Source of the DNA: Paenibacillus_E qinlingensis
GTDB taxonomy: Bacteria > Bacillota > Bacilli > Paenibacillales > NBRC-103111
DNA length: 64,000 nucleotides
Direction of reading: 5' to 3'
Assembly (NCBI RefSeq): GCF_028746185.1
Contig: NZ_JAQIVH010000037.1
Coordinates: forward strand, 10,514-74,513
Under the pieces are notes generated by a model, which searched no databases, was not told the origin of the DNA, and saw nothing but the letters and a program-made list of their open reading frames with translations. Made by a program: the position numbers and the translations under genes. This document shows, one piece after another, positions 23,792-32,207 of this stretch; the stretch's first letter is position 1; each line of letters opens with the position of its first letter.

Positions 23792-24649
23792 TCATGACCA
23801 ATCCGTATACAAATCCGTCCGGCGGTCACGCCAGGTAGTGACAGAGCCCCGCTCCCGAACGACTGCCAACAGCGAGAGATCAAGATCAGCGGTCACAACC
23901 ATATCGCCATTAATTTCCCCTTCGACGAGAATGCCTTTAGGCGGGAACGGCACATCATTAGGCGTAATGACAGCCGCTTGCCCGAAGTTTGCTCTCATAA
24001 AATCAACCGTTGGTAAGGCGCCAACCGTCCCTGTGGTTACGACATAGATCTGATTCTCAATCGTCCGGGCATGACACGTATACCGAACGCGATGGAACCC
24101 ATGCCGATCATCCGTACACGAAGGAGCGAACAGGACATCTGCCCCACGGGCTCTGGCCATCCGCACGATTTCGGGGAATTCTACATCGTAACAGACCAGA
24201 ATGGCAATCCGCCCCTTGTCTGTATCAAAAACCTGCAGAGAATCCCCCGCACCCATTCCCCATTCCTTTACTTCTGTCGGAGTAATATGCAGCTTCTTTT
24301 GCTCGCCAATTCGACCATCTGGATAGAACAAGAACGCTGTATTGAACAGCTTGTCCCCCTCAGACGTAATGTGCGTGCCGCCAATTAAATGCATGCCCGT
24401 TTGCTGAGCAAGTCCCTGAAATAAGTCGCGATACGCTTCTGTAAAAGAAGGCAGTGCCTCTATCGGCAACGCCTTGCCGTTCTCATCGCCAATAGACATC
24501 AGCTGTGTGGTGAACAACTCCGGGAACAGGACGAAATCCGCCTCAAACTCCTGAGCCACTTTCACATAATGCTCCACCTGTGCGGCAAACTCTTCAAAGC
24601 TGCTTATCGTATGTAAATGATATTGAACAGCGGATACCCGCATTTTCAT
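23792..24649 (-). CDS. Carbon-nitrogen hydrolase (nitrilase superfamily)
   Basis: The 285-residue protein has the Glu-Lys-Cys triad: E in LFPELF (near residue 44), K in KKLHITPTE (near 113) and C in ILVCYDVEFPE (near 150). The family hydrolyses amides or nitriles. The sequence TENQIYVVTTG-like segment (IENQIYVVTTGTVG) and VDFMRANFGQAAVITP are typical of the YhcX-type branch. ATG 24649 has GGAGTG about 9 bp upstream. It is coupled to the GNAT gene downstream and lies 40 bp after the reductase gene. The substrate is unknown. Confidence 0.9.
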   Translation of the reverse strand: MKMRVSAVQYHLHTISSFEEFAAQVEHYVKVAQEFEADFVLFPELFTTQLMSIGDENGKALPIEALPSFTEAYRDLFQGLAQQTGMHLIGGTHITSEGDKLFNTAFLFYPDGRIGEQKKLHITPTEVKEWGMGAGDSLQVFDTDKGRIAILVCYDVEFPEIVRMARARGADVLFAPSCTDDRHGFHRVRYTCHARTIENQIYVVTTGTVGALPTVDFMRANFGQAAVITPNDVPFPPKGILVEGEINGDMVVTADLDLSLLAVVRERGSVTTWRDRRTDLYTDWS

Positions 24650-24689
24650 GATTCCAACACTCCTCCACCACATTATTCTAACGACCCGG

Positions 24690-25679
24690 TTACAACCGAA
24701 CCAATACCCTGCCTCTGACCTTACCTTCTAACACTAACTGCCCAGCCTTAGCAACCTCATCCAGCCGGACTTCCTTATATACCGTCTGCTCGAGCAGCCG
24801 TGGCTTCAGTTCCGTGGCCATCCGCTCCCAGAGCGTCTTTCTCACTGCTGACGGACAATAGACAGAATCAATCCCTAGTACATTCACGCCTCGCAGGATA
24901 AAAGGATACACCGTCGCCGCAAAATCCGCGCCGCCCGTCAATCCACTCAGCGCCACGGAGGCGCCGTACTTCATTCGACTGAGCACATGCGCGAGTGCCG
25001 AGCCTCCCACAGGATCAACCGCACCAGCCCAGTACTCCTTGCTGATTGGCTTACTTTCAGCAGGCGATAGCTCCTCCCGAGTTAGCACACGCGTTGCACC
25101 AAGCTCAAGCAAATACGCATGGTCAGCGGACTTCCCTGTGCTGGCCTCTACTTCATAACCGAGGGCGGCGAGCATCGAGACGCTGCTGCTGCCCACACCA
25201 CCCGTAGCCCCTCGCACGAGCACGGGTCCCTGCTCCTTGCGCAGCCCATTCTGCTCCATTCGGTGAATGGACAGAGCTGCTGTCAATCCCGCTGTGCCAA
25301 GAATCATCGCTTCGCGATGGGTCAGTCCCTGCGGGAGCTGCACAACCCAATCGGCAGGGACGCGCGCATACGCGCTGAACCCGCCGAAATGCCCTGTGCC
25401 CAGCTCGTAGCTGGTCACGAGCACCTCATCCCCCTCGCGATAGCGGGGATCTGACGAGGCCACGACCGTACCCGCCAAATCGATGCCAGGTACCATCGGG
25501 TACTGGCGCAGAACTCGCCCCGATGGGCTGCAAGCCATCGCATCTTTATAATTAATACCGGAGTAAGCGACGCGGATCGTCACTTCCCCAGCGGGTAAAT
25601 CCTCCATGCGCAATTGTTTTATTTGGCAAGAAAACTGATCCTGTATCCGCTCTACGACTATTGCGTTAAAGCTATCCAT
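24690..25679 (-). CDS. NADPH-dependent quinone oxidoreductase, YhdH/YhfP (AcuI-like) family
   Basis: The 329-residue medium-chain reductase has VAYSGINYKDAMACSPSGRV and YPMVPGIDLAGTV in the N-terminal domain, SYELGTGHFGGFSAYARVP, and the nucleotide-binding loop LVRGATGGVGSSSVSMLA. There are no structural zinc cysteines. This combination marks the YhdH/YhfP subgroup, whose members include acrylyl-CoA reductase AcuI; the true substrate here is not known. ATG 25679 has TTGGAGG 6 bp upstream. It is probably the first gene of a minus-strand unit with the nitrilase and acetyltransferases. Confidence 0.9.
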   Translation of the reverse strand: MDSFNAIVVERIQDQFSCQIKQLRMEDLPAGEVTIRVAYSGINYKDAMACSPSGRVLRQYPMVPGIDLAGTVVASSDPRYREGDEVLVTSYELGTGHFGGFSAYARVPADWVVQLPQGLTHREAMILGTAGLTAALSIHRMEQNGLRKEQGPVLVRGATGGVGSSSVSMLAALGYEVEASTGKSADHAYLLELGATRVLTREELSPAESKPISKEYWAGAVDPVGGSALAHVLSRMKYGASVALSGLTGGADFAATVYPFILRGVNVLGIDSVYCPSAVRKTLWERMATELKPRLLEQTVYKEVRLDEVAKAGQLVLEGKVRGRVLVRL

Positions 25680-25885
25680 ATTCGGCGCCTCCAAGCTATT
25701 TCTCATCGCTTCACTTGATTCTATTAGTTTACTAAATTTTGTATCTCCTTTCCATTCTTGTATCTCTTTGCATACCTTTGCGTTCCCTCACATTTTCCAT
25801 GTGTTTCCTATGACCGCACGCAAGGATGTGATACCATTAAATCGACAAGTTTACTTATCATTCTACAAACACTGGAGTGCGACCC

Positions 25886-27475
25886 ATGGATCCTAAACTA
25901 ACCATGTTCATTTCACTTATCGCGACCTCGGGAGTTTTCACCGTCTTTCTATGCATGTATGCCTATATCAAACGCAAAGAAATCCCCGGTGCTTATACAT
26001 TCGTCATCTATACGGCTACAGAAGCTATTTATATTTTTGCTCATGCTTTTGAAATGGCCAGCAGTACGTTAGCCGAAGTAAAACGATGGACGATTCTCGA
26101 ATATATCGGCATCGGAGCGGCGCCTGCCATTGGTCTACTGATTGTCATGCAGTACGTTGGCATGAACTTGACTCGTAGTAAGATAGCAGCACTCTTCGTC
26201 ATTCCAGCCATTACCTTCTTTATGGTGAGCACGAATGAATATCATCATTTATTTTATAAAGACATATATTTTCGCGAAAATGTCCCCTTCCCTACTACAG
26301 ATATCGTCATCGGACAATATTACATCGTTCACGGCGCTTATATATTCGGATGTATGCTGGCAGCGGTCGTCTTGCTTCTACGCAGATGGCGTCAAACTAA
26401 AAAAGCCTACCGTTTACAGCTCATAACCCTAATCATGGGACAATTCATGCCAATGATCGGTGCATTCGTCTATCTGATGGGCATAACACCTTATGGCATT
26501 GACCCCGTACCCATGCTTCTTTGTATCACTTCTGCCATGTACATCTGGGCGATTGTGTCTACACGGATGTTGACGATTATTCCGATTGCAAAGGATCGTA
26601 TTTTTGAAAGTATGCGTGAAGGTGCTATTGTGCTGGACTTCGCCGACCGACTGGTGGACTTCAACGGTGTAATTAACTCGATGTTTCCAGGACTAACAAC
26701 CGACACACTTGGACTAACGCTCGATGAAGCTTGGATTCGGTTGGCGGGAAAACCGTTTCCCGTGGTGCGATCACAAGACGGTGCACAGGAGGAATTTAGT
26801 TGGCATGCCGCCGATGGCAAGGAATTCTATTACCAGATCCGCTCCTCCGTTGTACGGGGACGCAATGGGGAGCCGATCGGGAGCCTACTGATGCTGATCG
26901 ACGTCACAGAGCAGAAACTGCTCCAAGATCAATTAGAACGGCTTGCCTATTATGATGGTTTGACGAAGCTGCTGAATCGAACGGAGTTTCTGCGTCGGGG
27001 TAAGATTATTCTGGAAGATGATCTGATTGGCGAGAAATCGACATGCATCCTGCTCTTCGATATTGATCATTTCAAGAAAATCAATGATACCTACGGTCAC
27101 GATGTTGGCGATCTGGCTATTCAGCACGTGGTGCAGGTGGCCAGGCAAATTGAGGCAGATGTACCTAGTGTGCTGATTGCCAGGTATGGGGGCGAGGAGT
27201 TTGTCATCGCATTTCCTGCCTGCTCGCTGGATGAGGCGGCCTTTCTCGCCGAAAAGATTCGTGCAAAGCTCGCAGCTAAGCCGATGAGCGGCAGTTATGG
27301 AACAATTGCCATAACTGCGAGTTTCGGATTAACGCAGGCAAGCCATCGAGGAGAGTCTTTGGAGATGCTTTTGAAGCATGCTGATATGGCCTTGTATCAG
27401 GCCAAACGGGCGGGACGGAATCAGGTCCAAGTTTATGACGGTCCTGTGGAGGCAACGTTCGGCACCTCGCGGTGA
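25886..27475 (+). CDS. 7TM-PAS-GGDEF diguanylate cyclase
   Basis: The 529-residue protein has seven hydrophobic segments in residues 1-230 resembling the 7TM region of sensor kinases (LEYIGIGAAPAIGLLIVMQY...), a PAS-like domain (about 235-345) and a GGDEF domain (about 355-520). The active site reads GGEEF, and FDIDHFKKINDTYGHDVGD supplies the Mg2+/GTP-binding residues, so it should make c-di-GMP. The position of the inhibitory RxxD site reads PSVL, so product inhibition through that site is not expected. TGGAGTG lies 6 bp before ATG 25886; GTG 25877 is an alternative. The last codons run into a short tandem repeat that leads into repeat element copy 4. Confidence 0.92.
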   Translation: MDPKLTMFISLIATSGVFTVFLCMYAYIKRKEIPGAYTFVIYTATEAIYIFAHAFEMASSTLAEVKRWTILEYIGIGAAPAIGLLIVMQYVGMNLTRSKIAALFVIPAITFFMVSTNEYHHLFYKDIYFRENVPFPTTDIVIGQYYIVHGAYIFGCMLAAVVLLLRRWRQTKKAYRLQLITLIMGQFMPMIGAFVYLMGITPYGIDPVPMLLCITSAMYIWAIVSTRMLTIIPIAKDRIFESMREGAIVLDFADRLVDFNGVINSMFPGLTTDTLGLTLDEAWIRLAGKPFPVVRSQDGAQEEFSWHAADGKEFYYQIRSSVVRGRNGEPIGSLLMLIDVTEQKLLQDQLERLAYYDGLTKLLNRTEFLRRGKIILEDDLIGEKSTCILLFDIDHFKKINDTYGHDVGDLAIQHVVQVARQIEADVPSVLIARYGGEEFVIAFPACSLDEAAFLAEKIRAKLAAKPMSGSYGTIAITASFGLTQASHRGESLEMLLKHADMALYQAKRAGRNQVQVYDGPVEATFGTSR

Positions 27476-27564
27476 GGAATAGCTGTAAAGAACTGTTCAC
27501 CCTCACAGGGGGAGCATTAACTGTAAAAAAACCGTTCGCCCCCACGCGGTGAACATTAACTGTA
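27471..27564. repeat. 38-39-bp tandem iteration of the element's first half-site
   Basis: ATAGCTGTA at 27479, TTAACTGTA at 27517 and TTAACTGTA at 27556 are spaced 38 and 39 bp apart. Between them the sequences share AAAGAAC/AAAAAAC, GTTC and a C-rich then G-rich block. The third copy is the left arm of element copy 4, so the left arm has been iterated outward towards the GGDEF gene, overlapping its last codons. Confidence 0.6.
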
Positions 27565-27742
27565 AAAACTACAGCTAATGTTGACTGATTTCACCGATTT
27601 CTGAGTTTAACTGGAAAAAGTACAGCTAATTCCGGCATATGGAGCTATTTAGGCGGAAATGGCCTGAATTAGCTGTAGGAAATCCAGTTATTCGTCGCAC
27701 CAAGGGAAAATGAGCTGGAATAGATGGAGAAAATCCAGTTAA
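27556..27742. repeat. 187-bp four-palindrome element, copy 4
   Basis: Units start at 27556, 27607, 27669 and 27720 (51/62/51). Loops read AAAAC, AAAAG, GGAAA and GAAAA, showing the left half as the rough reverse complement of the right half. It lies between the convergent GGDEF and ABC exporter genes. Confidence 0.92.
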
Positions 27743-27895
27743 TTGGTTGGTGGCGGATTGGCAGATGCGGGGGCTTGGTGGAAGACTGATGGGTTTCGCG
27801 GGCAGCTAAGTTTGGTGAAGGACGAGTGTGTTGGCCAATATGGCGGGGTTAGTGAAGGATTGATGGGTTTCGCGGGCAGCTGAGTTTGGTGAAAG
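27743..27895. repeat. G/T-rich tract with a two-copy 74-bp repeat
   Basis: The segment TGATGGGTTTCGCGGGCAGC occurs at 27787 and again at 27861, each followed by T(A/G)AGTTTGGTGAA. No gene fits. The tract directly abuts element copy 4. Confidence 0.75.
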
Positions 27896-27896
27896 T

Positions 27897-27960
27897 ACTG
27901 GTGCCTGCCGCACCAGTCCAAAAAGGGAGTTCCCCACCACGGGAACTCCCTTTCTATTTC
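27897..27960 (-). terminator. Double hairpin terminator of the ABC exporter operon
   Basis: ACTGGTGC/GCACCAGT (27897-27917) is followed by a perfect 13-bp stem with arms 27922-27934 and 27941-27953. On the minus strand the latter is read first and leads into Ts. It lies about 30 bp after the last ABC gene. Confidence 0.7.
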
Positions 27961-27983
27961 TTGCCGGACTCCAAGTCCGTCCG

Positions 27984-29759
27984 TCAAAGCGAACTTGCTT
28001 CGCTGAATTGGCTCGCATACAAGTCATAGTAATGGCCGCGAAGCGCCAGCAGCTCTTCGTGCGTGCCGCGCTCCACGATCTCGCCGCCGTGGATGACCAG
28101 AATAGCACTCGCTTCGCGGATCGTGCTGAGCCGGTGGGCGATCACGAAGCTCGTTCGCCCCTTCATGAGCACGCCCATCGCCTGCTGGATGTGCTGCTCA
28201 GTGCGCGTGTCGACGGAGCTCGTCGCCTCGTCGAGCACAAGAATCGCGGGGTCCGCGAGAATCGCCCGCGCGATCGTGAGCAGCTGCCGCTGGCCCTGAC
28301 TCAAGTTGCCGCCTCCGGCGGTCAACTTGGCGTCATAGCCGCTCGGCAGCTTGCGAATGAACCCGTCCGCGTTGGCAAGCTGCGCGGCGGCCTCCACTTC
28401 TTCGTCCGTCGCGTCCAAGCGGCCGAAGCGGATATTTTCTCGGATCGTCCCCGAGAACAGATACACATCTTGCAGCACAAGGCCGAGTTGGCTGCGTAGG
28501 CTATCTTTTTCCATATCGCGAATGTCGAGCCCGTCTATCGTAATTGAGCCCTCATTTACATCATAGAAGCGAGTTAGCAGATTGATGATTGTGGTCTTCC
28601 CTGCACCCGTGGGACCCACTAAAGCAATCAGATCACCAGGCTCCGCAGTAAACGAAACCTCATGCAGCGTGGGCACTTCGTCCGTATAGCTGAAGGAAAC
28701 GTTTTGAAACACGACTTCCCCTTTGACATCCGTTAGTTGGACACCCTCTTTACTCGATTCATACTCCGTCTCATTATCCATCACTTCAAAAACTCGCTCC
28801 GCTCCCGCAATCCCCGACTGAATCATATTATACTGGTTAGCGAGATCGTTAATCGGACGGCTAAATTGCTTCGAATAGTTCAAAAAGCTAATAATTACGC
28901 CAACCATCGTCCATCCCCTCAGCACCATCCAACCCCCGATAGCAGCCAGTAAAATAAAGCTAAAATGATTGATCATATTCATGCTCGGTCCCATCATCCC
29001 CGAGAGCTGCTGCGCACCTGTACCCGCGACTCGAAGCTGCCCATTGATGGCAGCGAGTTGATCGACGGCAGCGGCCTCGCGTTGGAATGTTTTCACAACC
29101 TTTTGCCCAGAGATCGTCTCCTCAATTAAACCATTCAGTTCACCGAGCCGCTGCTGCTGCTCTTTGAACAAGCGTTGGGTATGTTTCGTGATTTGTTTGG
29201 TTGTGAAAAGCACGATCGGAACCGTGATTAAGGCGATGAGCGTAAGCCAAATATTCAAAGTAATCATCATGATCAAAGACCCGACAATCATAATGATACT
29301 GGTCATAATTTGCGTTAAATTTTGACTGAGCGTGGTCGCAACGTTATCGACATCATTGGTCGTTCGGCTCATAAGTTCCCCGTGAGAGGTCTTGTCAAAA
29401 TAACTAATTGGCAGCTTGTGCAGGTGGCGAAAAAGATCCTGTCTCATTTGCCAAACGGTCCGCTGGGATACCCCAGCAATCAGATAGGATTGGATCCAAG
29501 ATGCTGCCCCACTGACTACGTAACAACCGAGCAGCAAGAGGCAGAGTTCAAGTAGTCCACTCCGATCTCGCGGTATGATGTAATCATCAATGGCTCTACC
29601 GATTAAATAAGGTCCGAGCAAGGCAAGACCACTGCCGAGGACTGTCAAAATCGCAACAGTGATTAGTCCCGTACGTTGAAGCCTCAGATAATCCCACATT
29701 CGAAGGAGGGTTGCTCCGATGTTTTTTGCACGTGGTTTGCGCGTTTGCTTGTTAGCCAT
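27984..29759 (-). CDS. ABC exporter half-transporter, catalytic partner
   Basis: The 591-residue protein has a six-helix transmembrane domain (about 25-320) and a nucleotide-binding domain (about 350-585). Walker A is LVGPTGAGKTTI, Walker B is ILVLDEATSSVD with the catalytic glutamate, and the H-loop histidine is in VIAHRLST. Its signature motif is LSQGQ instead of LSGGQ. Combined with the partner's defects, this gives one active and one degenerate ATP site, as in known heterodimeric multidrug exporters. ATG 29759 overlaps the partner's stop by 8 bp and has AAGGAGGAGG upstream. The last 500 bp are markedly G+C-rich (68 percent in 28201-28260 against 42 percent in 29161-29220, counted by eye). 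Confidence 0.92.
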   Translation of the reverse strand: MANKQTRKPRAKNIGATLLRMWDYLRLQRTGLITVAILTVLGSGLALLGPYLIGRAIDDYIIPRDRSGLLELCLLLLGCYVVSGAASWIQSYLIAGVSQRTVWQMRQDLFRHLHKLPISYFDKTSHGELMSRTTNDVDNVATTLSQNLTQIMTSIIMIVGSLIMMITLNIWLTLIALITVPIVLFTTKQITKHTQRLFKEQQQRLGELNGLIEETISGQKVVKTFQREAAAVDQLAAINGQLRVAGTGAQQLSGMMGPSMNMINHFSFILLAAIGGWMVLRGWTMVGVIISFLNYSKQFSRPINDLANQYNMIQSGIAGAERVFEVMDNETEYESSKEGVQLTDVKGEVVFQNVSFSYTDEVPTLHEVSFTAEPGDLIALVGPTGAGKTTIINLLTRFYDVNEGSITIDGLDIRDMEKDSLRSQLGLVLQDVYLFSGTIRENIRFGRLDATDEEVEAAAQLANADGFIRKLPSGYDAKLTAGGGNLSQGQRQLLTIARAILADPAILVLDEATSSVDTRTEQHIQQAMGVLMKGRTSFVIAHRLSTIREASAILVIHGGEIVERGTHEELLALRGHYYDLYASQFSEASSL

Positions 29760-31533
29760 GCAGAGCCTCCTCCTTCCCTTGCTGGGAGTTGTAAATATCT
29801 TGGTACAGCAGGCTTGTCGCCAGCAGTTCCTCATGTGTTCCTCGTGCAGCGATGCGCCCCTCATCTAGGACTAGGATTTGATCGGCCTGCAAAACAGAGG
29901 AAACGCGCTGGGCGATAATAATACGTGTGCTGCCTGCCATCAACGCTTGCAGAGAACGCTGGATGCGTTTCTCCGTACCTAGATCAATAGCACTCGTGCT
30001 GTCATCCAGCACAAGTAAGGGGGATCGTAGAAGCAAGGCCCGAGCTATCGCTATTCGCTGCTTTTGACCGCCGGATAGGTTCACACCCCGTTGTCCCAAC
30101 TTGGCTTCATAGCCTTCAGGTAGCTTGGAAATAAAGCTATCCGCCTCTGCTGCTTGGGCGACTGCCACCATCTCTGCCTCCGATGCTCCTGGTTTGCCGA
30201 AAAGAATATTGTCGCGAATCGTCCCGCTAAACAGAATGGACTGCTGCAGCACGATACCAATCTGGCTACGCAAGTGCTCAACTGGCAGTTCTTTCACATC
30301 AACGCCATTTAGACGAATATGTCCGCTGGACGCATCATAGAGTCGCGGGATCAAGCTGACCAGCGTGGATTTACCTGAACCTGTCGCCCCGAGTATGCCA
30401 ATCGTTTGACCTGGCAATGCCTTGAACGAAATATCATGAAGAACTGGCTGATCGGGAGCTGCTTCATACACGAATGAAACCCGGTCGAATTCTAACTCGC
30501 AGCCCATCACAGGTGATGTTAGGGGAGATTGCTGAGTTTCAAGTTTCTCTGATTTAGGTCCATCCTGATCCTGAGCAGGCTCATTCGGATCTACCTTCGT
30601 ATCCAACACTTCTCGGATTCTTTCGGCGGAAACCTGCGCACGGGAAATATTCATCAGCGTATTCGTTATGGATACAAGCGAAAACAACACTTGGCTGATA
30701 TAGATGATGAATGCGGCCAAATCGCCGATGGCCATCGAACCGCTCCATGTTTGAGCACCTCCGAACCAGAGAACGGCAACAATGCTTATGTTCAAAATCA
30801 ACGTCATCAGCGGCCCGCTTGTAGCCAAGGCGCGAGCAGAGCTAAGGCTGGCGTTCAGCAGGTCCGTGTTCGCTTGGCCAAATCGGGTACGCTCGAAGGC
30901 GGCGCGTACAAAAGCTTTGATCACACGAATTCCCGTCGTGCTCTCTTGCATAACCGTGTTTACGCGATCAATCTTCGTCTGCATTTGACGAAAAAGTGGT
31001 GTAGAGCGTTTCATCAACAGATACAAAATAACAAATTGAATCGGAACGACGGCTAGCAAAATCAAGGAAAGTCGAGGTGAAATCACCACAGCCATGATCA
31101 AGCTTCCGATTAGCAGCGACGCTTCACGCGTAAATTGGCGAAGTAAAATTTGCAGGATGTTCAGCATTTGCATCACATCGCTGGTCAAACGAGTGATCAG
31201 TGAACCGGTCGAGAATGTATCCAATTGTCGGAACGACAAGGATTGGACCTTCTCGAATACGCTTAGCCGCAGGTCAGCGCCGAAACTTTGGGCAGCCTTC
31301 ACTGTGAAAAATGTACAGCCCACGCCACCGATCAGGCCAACAACGGCCACGCCTAGCATATGTATGCCTGTGGACCACACTAAGGCAAGATTACCTTCGG
31401 CGACCCCGTGATTGACTATAGTCGCCATGAGACGGGGCTGTGATAAATCCATACAAACCTCCATCACCATTAGCAAGGGAGCGAGCAGCGTTATGAACCA
31501 ATACGGTTTAACAAACGATCGTAGTTTCCACAT
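29752..31533 (-). CDS. ABC exporter half-transporter, degenerate-site partner
   Basis: The 593-residue protein has a six-helix transmembrane domain and a nucleotide-binding domain with Walker A ILGATGSGKST and a good signature LSGGQKQR. Walker B reads LLVLDDSTSAID, with Asp where the catalytic Glu should be, and the H-loop reads IIAQRVSS, with Gln for His. This half therefore donates its signature to the partner's active site. An insert rich in charged residues (about 330-365, DPNEPAQDQDGPKSEKLE) precedes the NBD. It starts 39 bp after the marR stop, is controlled by the MarR-type regulator upstream, and is likely to export drugs. Confidence 0.92.
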   Translation of the reverse strand: MWKLRSFVKPYWFITLLAPLLMVMEVCMDLSQPRLMATIVNHGVAEGNLALVWSTGIHMLGVAVVGLIGGVGCTFFTVKAAQSFGADLRLSVFEKVQSLSFRQLDTFSTGSLITRLTSDVMQMLNILQILLRQFTREASLLIGSLIMAVVISPRLSLILLAVVPIQFVILYLLMKRSTPLFRQMQTKIDRVNTVMQESTTGIRVIKAFVRAAFERTRFGQANTDLLNASLSSARALATSGPLMTLILNISIVAVLWFGGAQTWSGSMAIGDLAAFIIYISQVLFSLVSITNTLMNISRAQVSAERIREVLDTKVDPNEPAQDQDGPKSEKLETQQSPLTSPVMGCELEFDRVSFVYEAAPDQPVLHDISFKALPGQTIGILGATGSGKSTLVSLIPRLYDASSGHIRLNGVDVKELPVEHLRSQIGIVLQQSILFSGTIRDNILFGKPGASEAEMVAVAQAAEADSFISKLPEGYEAKLGQRGVNLSGGQKQRIAIARALLLRSPLLVLDDSTSAIDLGTEKRIQRSLQALMAGSTRIIIAQRVSSVLQADQILVLDEGRIAARGTHEELLATSLLYQDIYNSQQGKEEALHG

Positions 31534-31554
31534 AACAGGATATCCTTTCTTTTT

Positions 31555-31571
31555 GTTTGTCAGCTAACTAA
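31555..31571 (-). promoter_or_regulatory. Half-operator before the ABC exporter genes
   Basis: Read on the minus strand, TTTAGTTAGCTGAC lies between the marR stop and the ABC start. TTAGTTAG is identical to one arm of the dyad upstream of marR (32035-32054), so the regulator may also bind here. Confidence 0.4.
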
Positions 31572-31572
31572 A

Positions 31573-32016
31573 TTACTCCTCTTTGGGACGGAGATTGTCT
31601 TTCATTTGAAGGAGAAGACGACGGAATAACAGTTTTTCTTCAGGTAAAAAATGCGCAAAAGTCATCTCATCCGCTGTCTGGATCGCTTCTTTAACATGAA
31701 CGGTGACTTCCTTGCCCTTCTCAGTCAGGTAGACACGTGTAACCCGTTGATCGTTCTCGTCAGGACGGCGCTCGACAAGGCCGGTTTTCTCCATGCGGTC
31801 CACCATTACGGACAAGGTAGCGCGTTTATTATGAATGCGAGCCGCAAGCTCGCTATGGCTAAGTCCGTCCTCTACGGACAAAGCAAGCAGTAACGGAGGT
31901 TGCCCCGGATAAACATCATAGGGATGAATGATTTGATCAATCGTATGTCTGTGCATTTTCAGCAAATGTGACATCAAGTGGGTAAGTGATTCTGGATTAT
32001 GGTGGTGACGTGACAA
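31573..32016 (-). CDS. MarR-family transcriptional regulator
   Basis: The 147-residue protein has the MarR winged helix: LSVEDGLSHSELAARIHNKRATLSVMVDRMEKTGLVERRPDENDQRVTRVYLTEKG spans helices and wing at about residues 45-100, and the DxRxxxxxLTxxG motif is clear. It probably represses itself and the ABC exporter until a ligand binds. TTG 32016 is chosen because AAAGGAGGG lies 8 bp upstream and it gives the usual family length; the longer frame to 32118 adds 34 unlikely residues. The dyad at 32035-32054 lies just upstream of the ribosome binding site. Confidence 0.9.
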   Translation of the reverse strand: MSRHHHNPESLTHLMSHLLKMHRHTIDQIIHPYDVYPGQPPLLLALSVEDGLSHSELAARIHNKRATLSVMVDRMEKTGLVERRPDENDQRVTRVYLTEKGKEVTVHVKEAIQTADEMTFAHFLPEEKLLFRRLLLQMKDNLRPKEE

Positions 32017-32034
32017 TGAAACGCCCTCCTTTTT

Positions 32035-32054
32035 AGTTAGTCGGCTAATTAATA
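32035..32054 (-). promoter_or_regulatory. Candidate MarR operator
   Basis: TTAGTTAG, TCGG and CTAATTAA form a 20-bp dyad with one mismatch, directly upstream of the marR ribosome binding site. The arm TTAGTTAG recurs before the ABC exporter start. Its position fits autorepression. Confidence 0.55.
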
Positions 32055-32207
32055 TTTTAGGTAGCGCTGTGCGTCCTGTCAATACGATATTTTCCATTGC
32101 ACGTGGATGAATGGGCAAGGTGATAGAAAGTTTGAGTTAATCAGAGAGCTCACGCGGGCGGATTGTGGAGGATCGTGCTTCTGGGGGCGAGGGCTAGTTG
32201 GCAGTAC

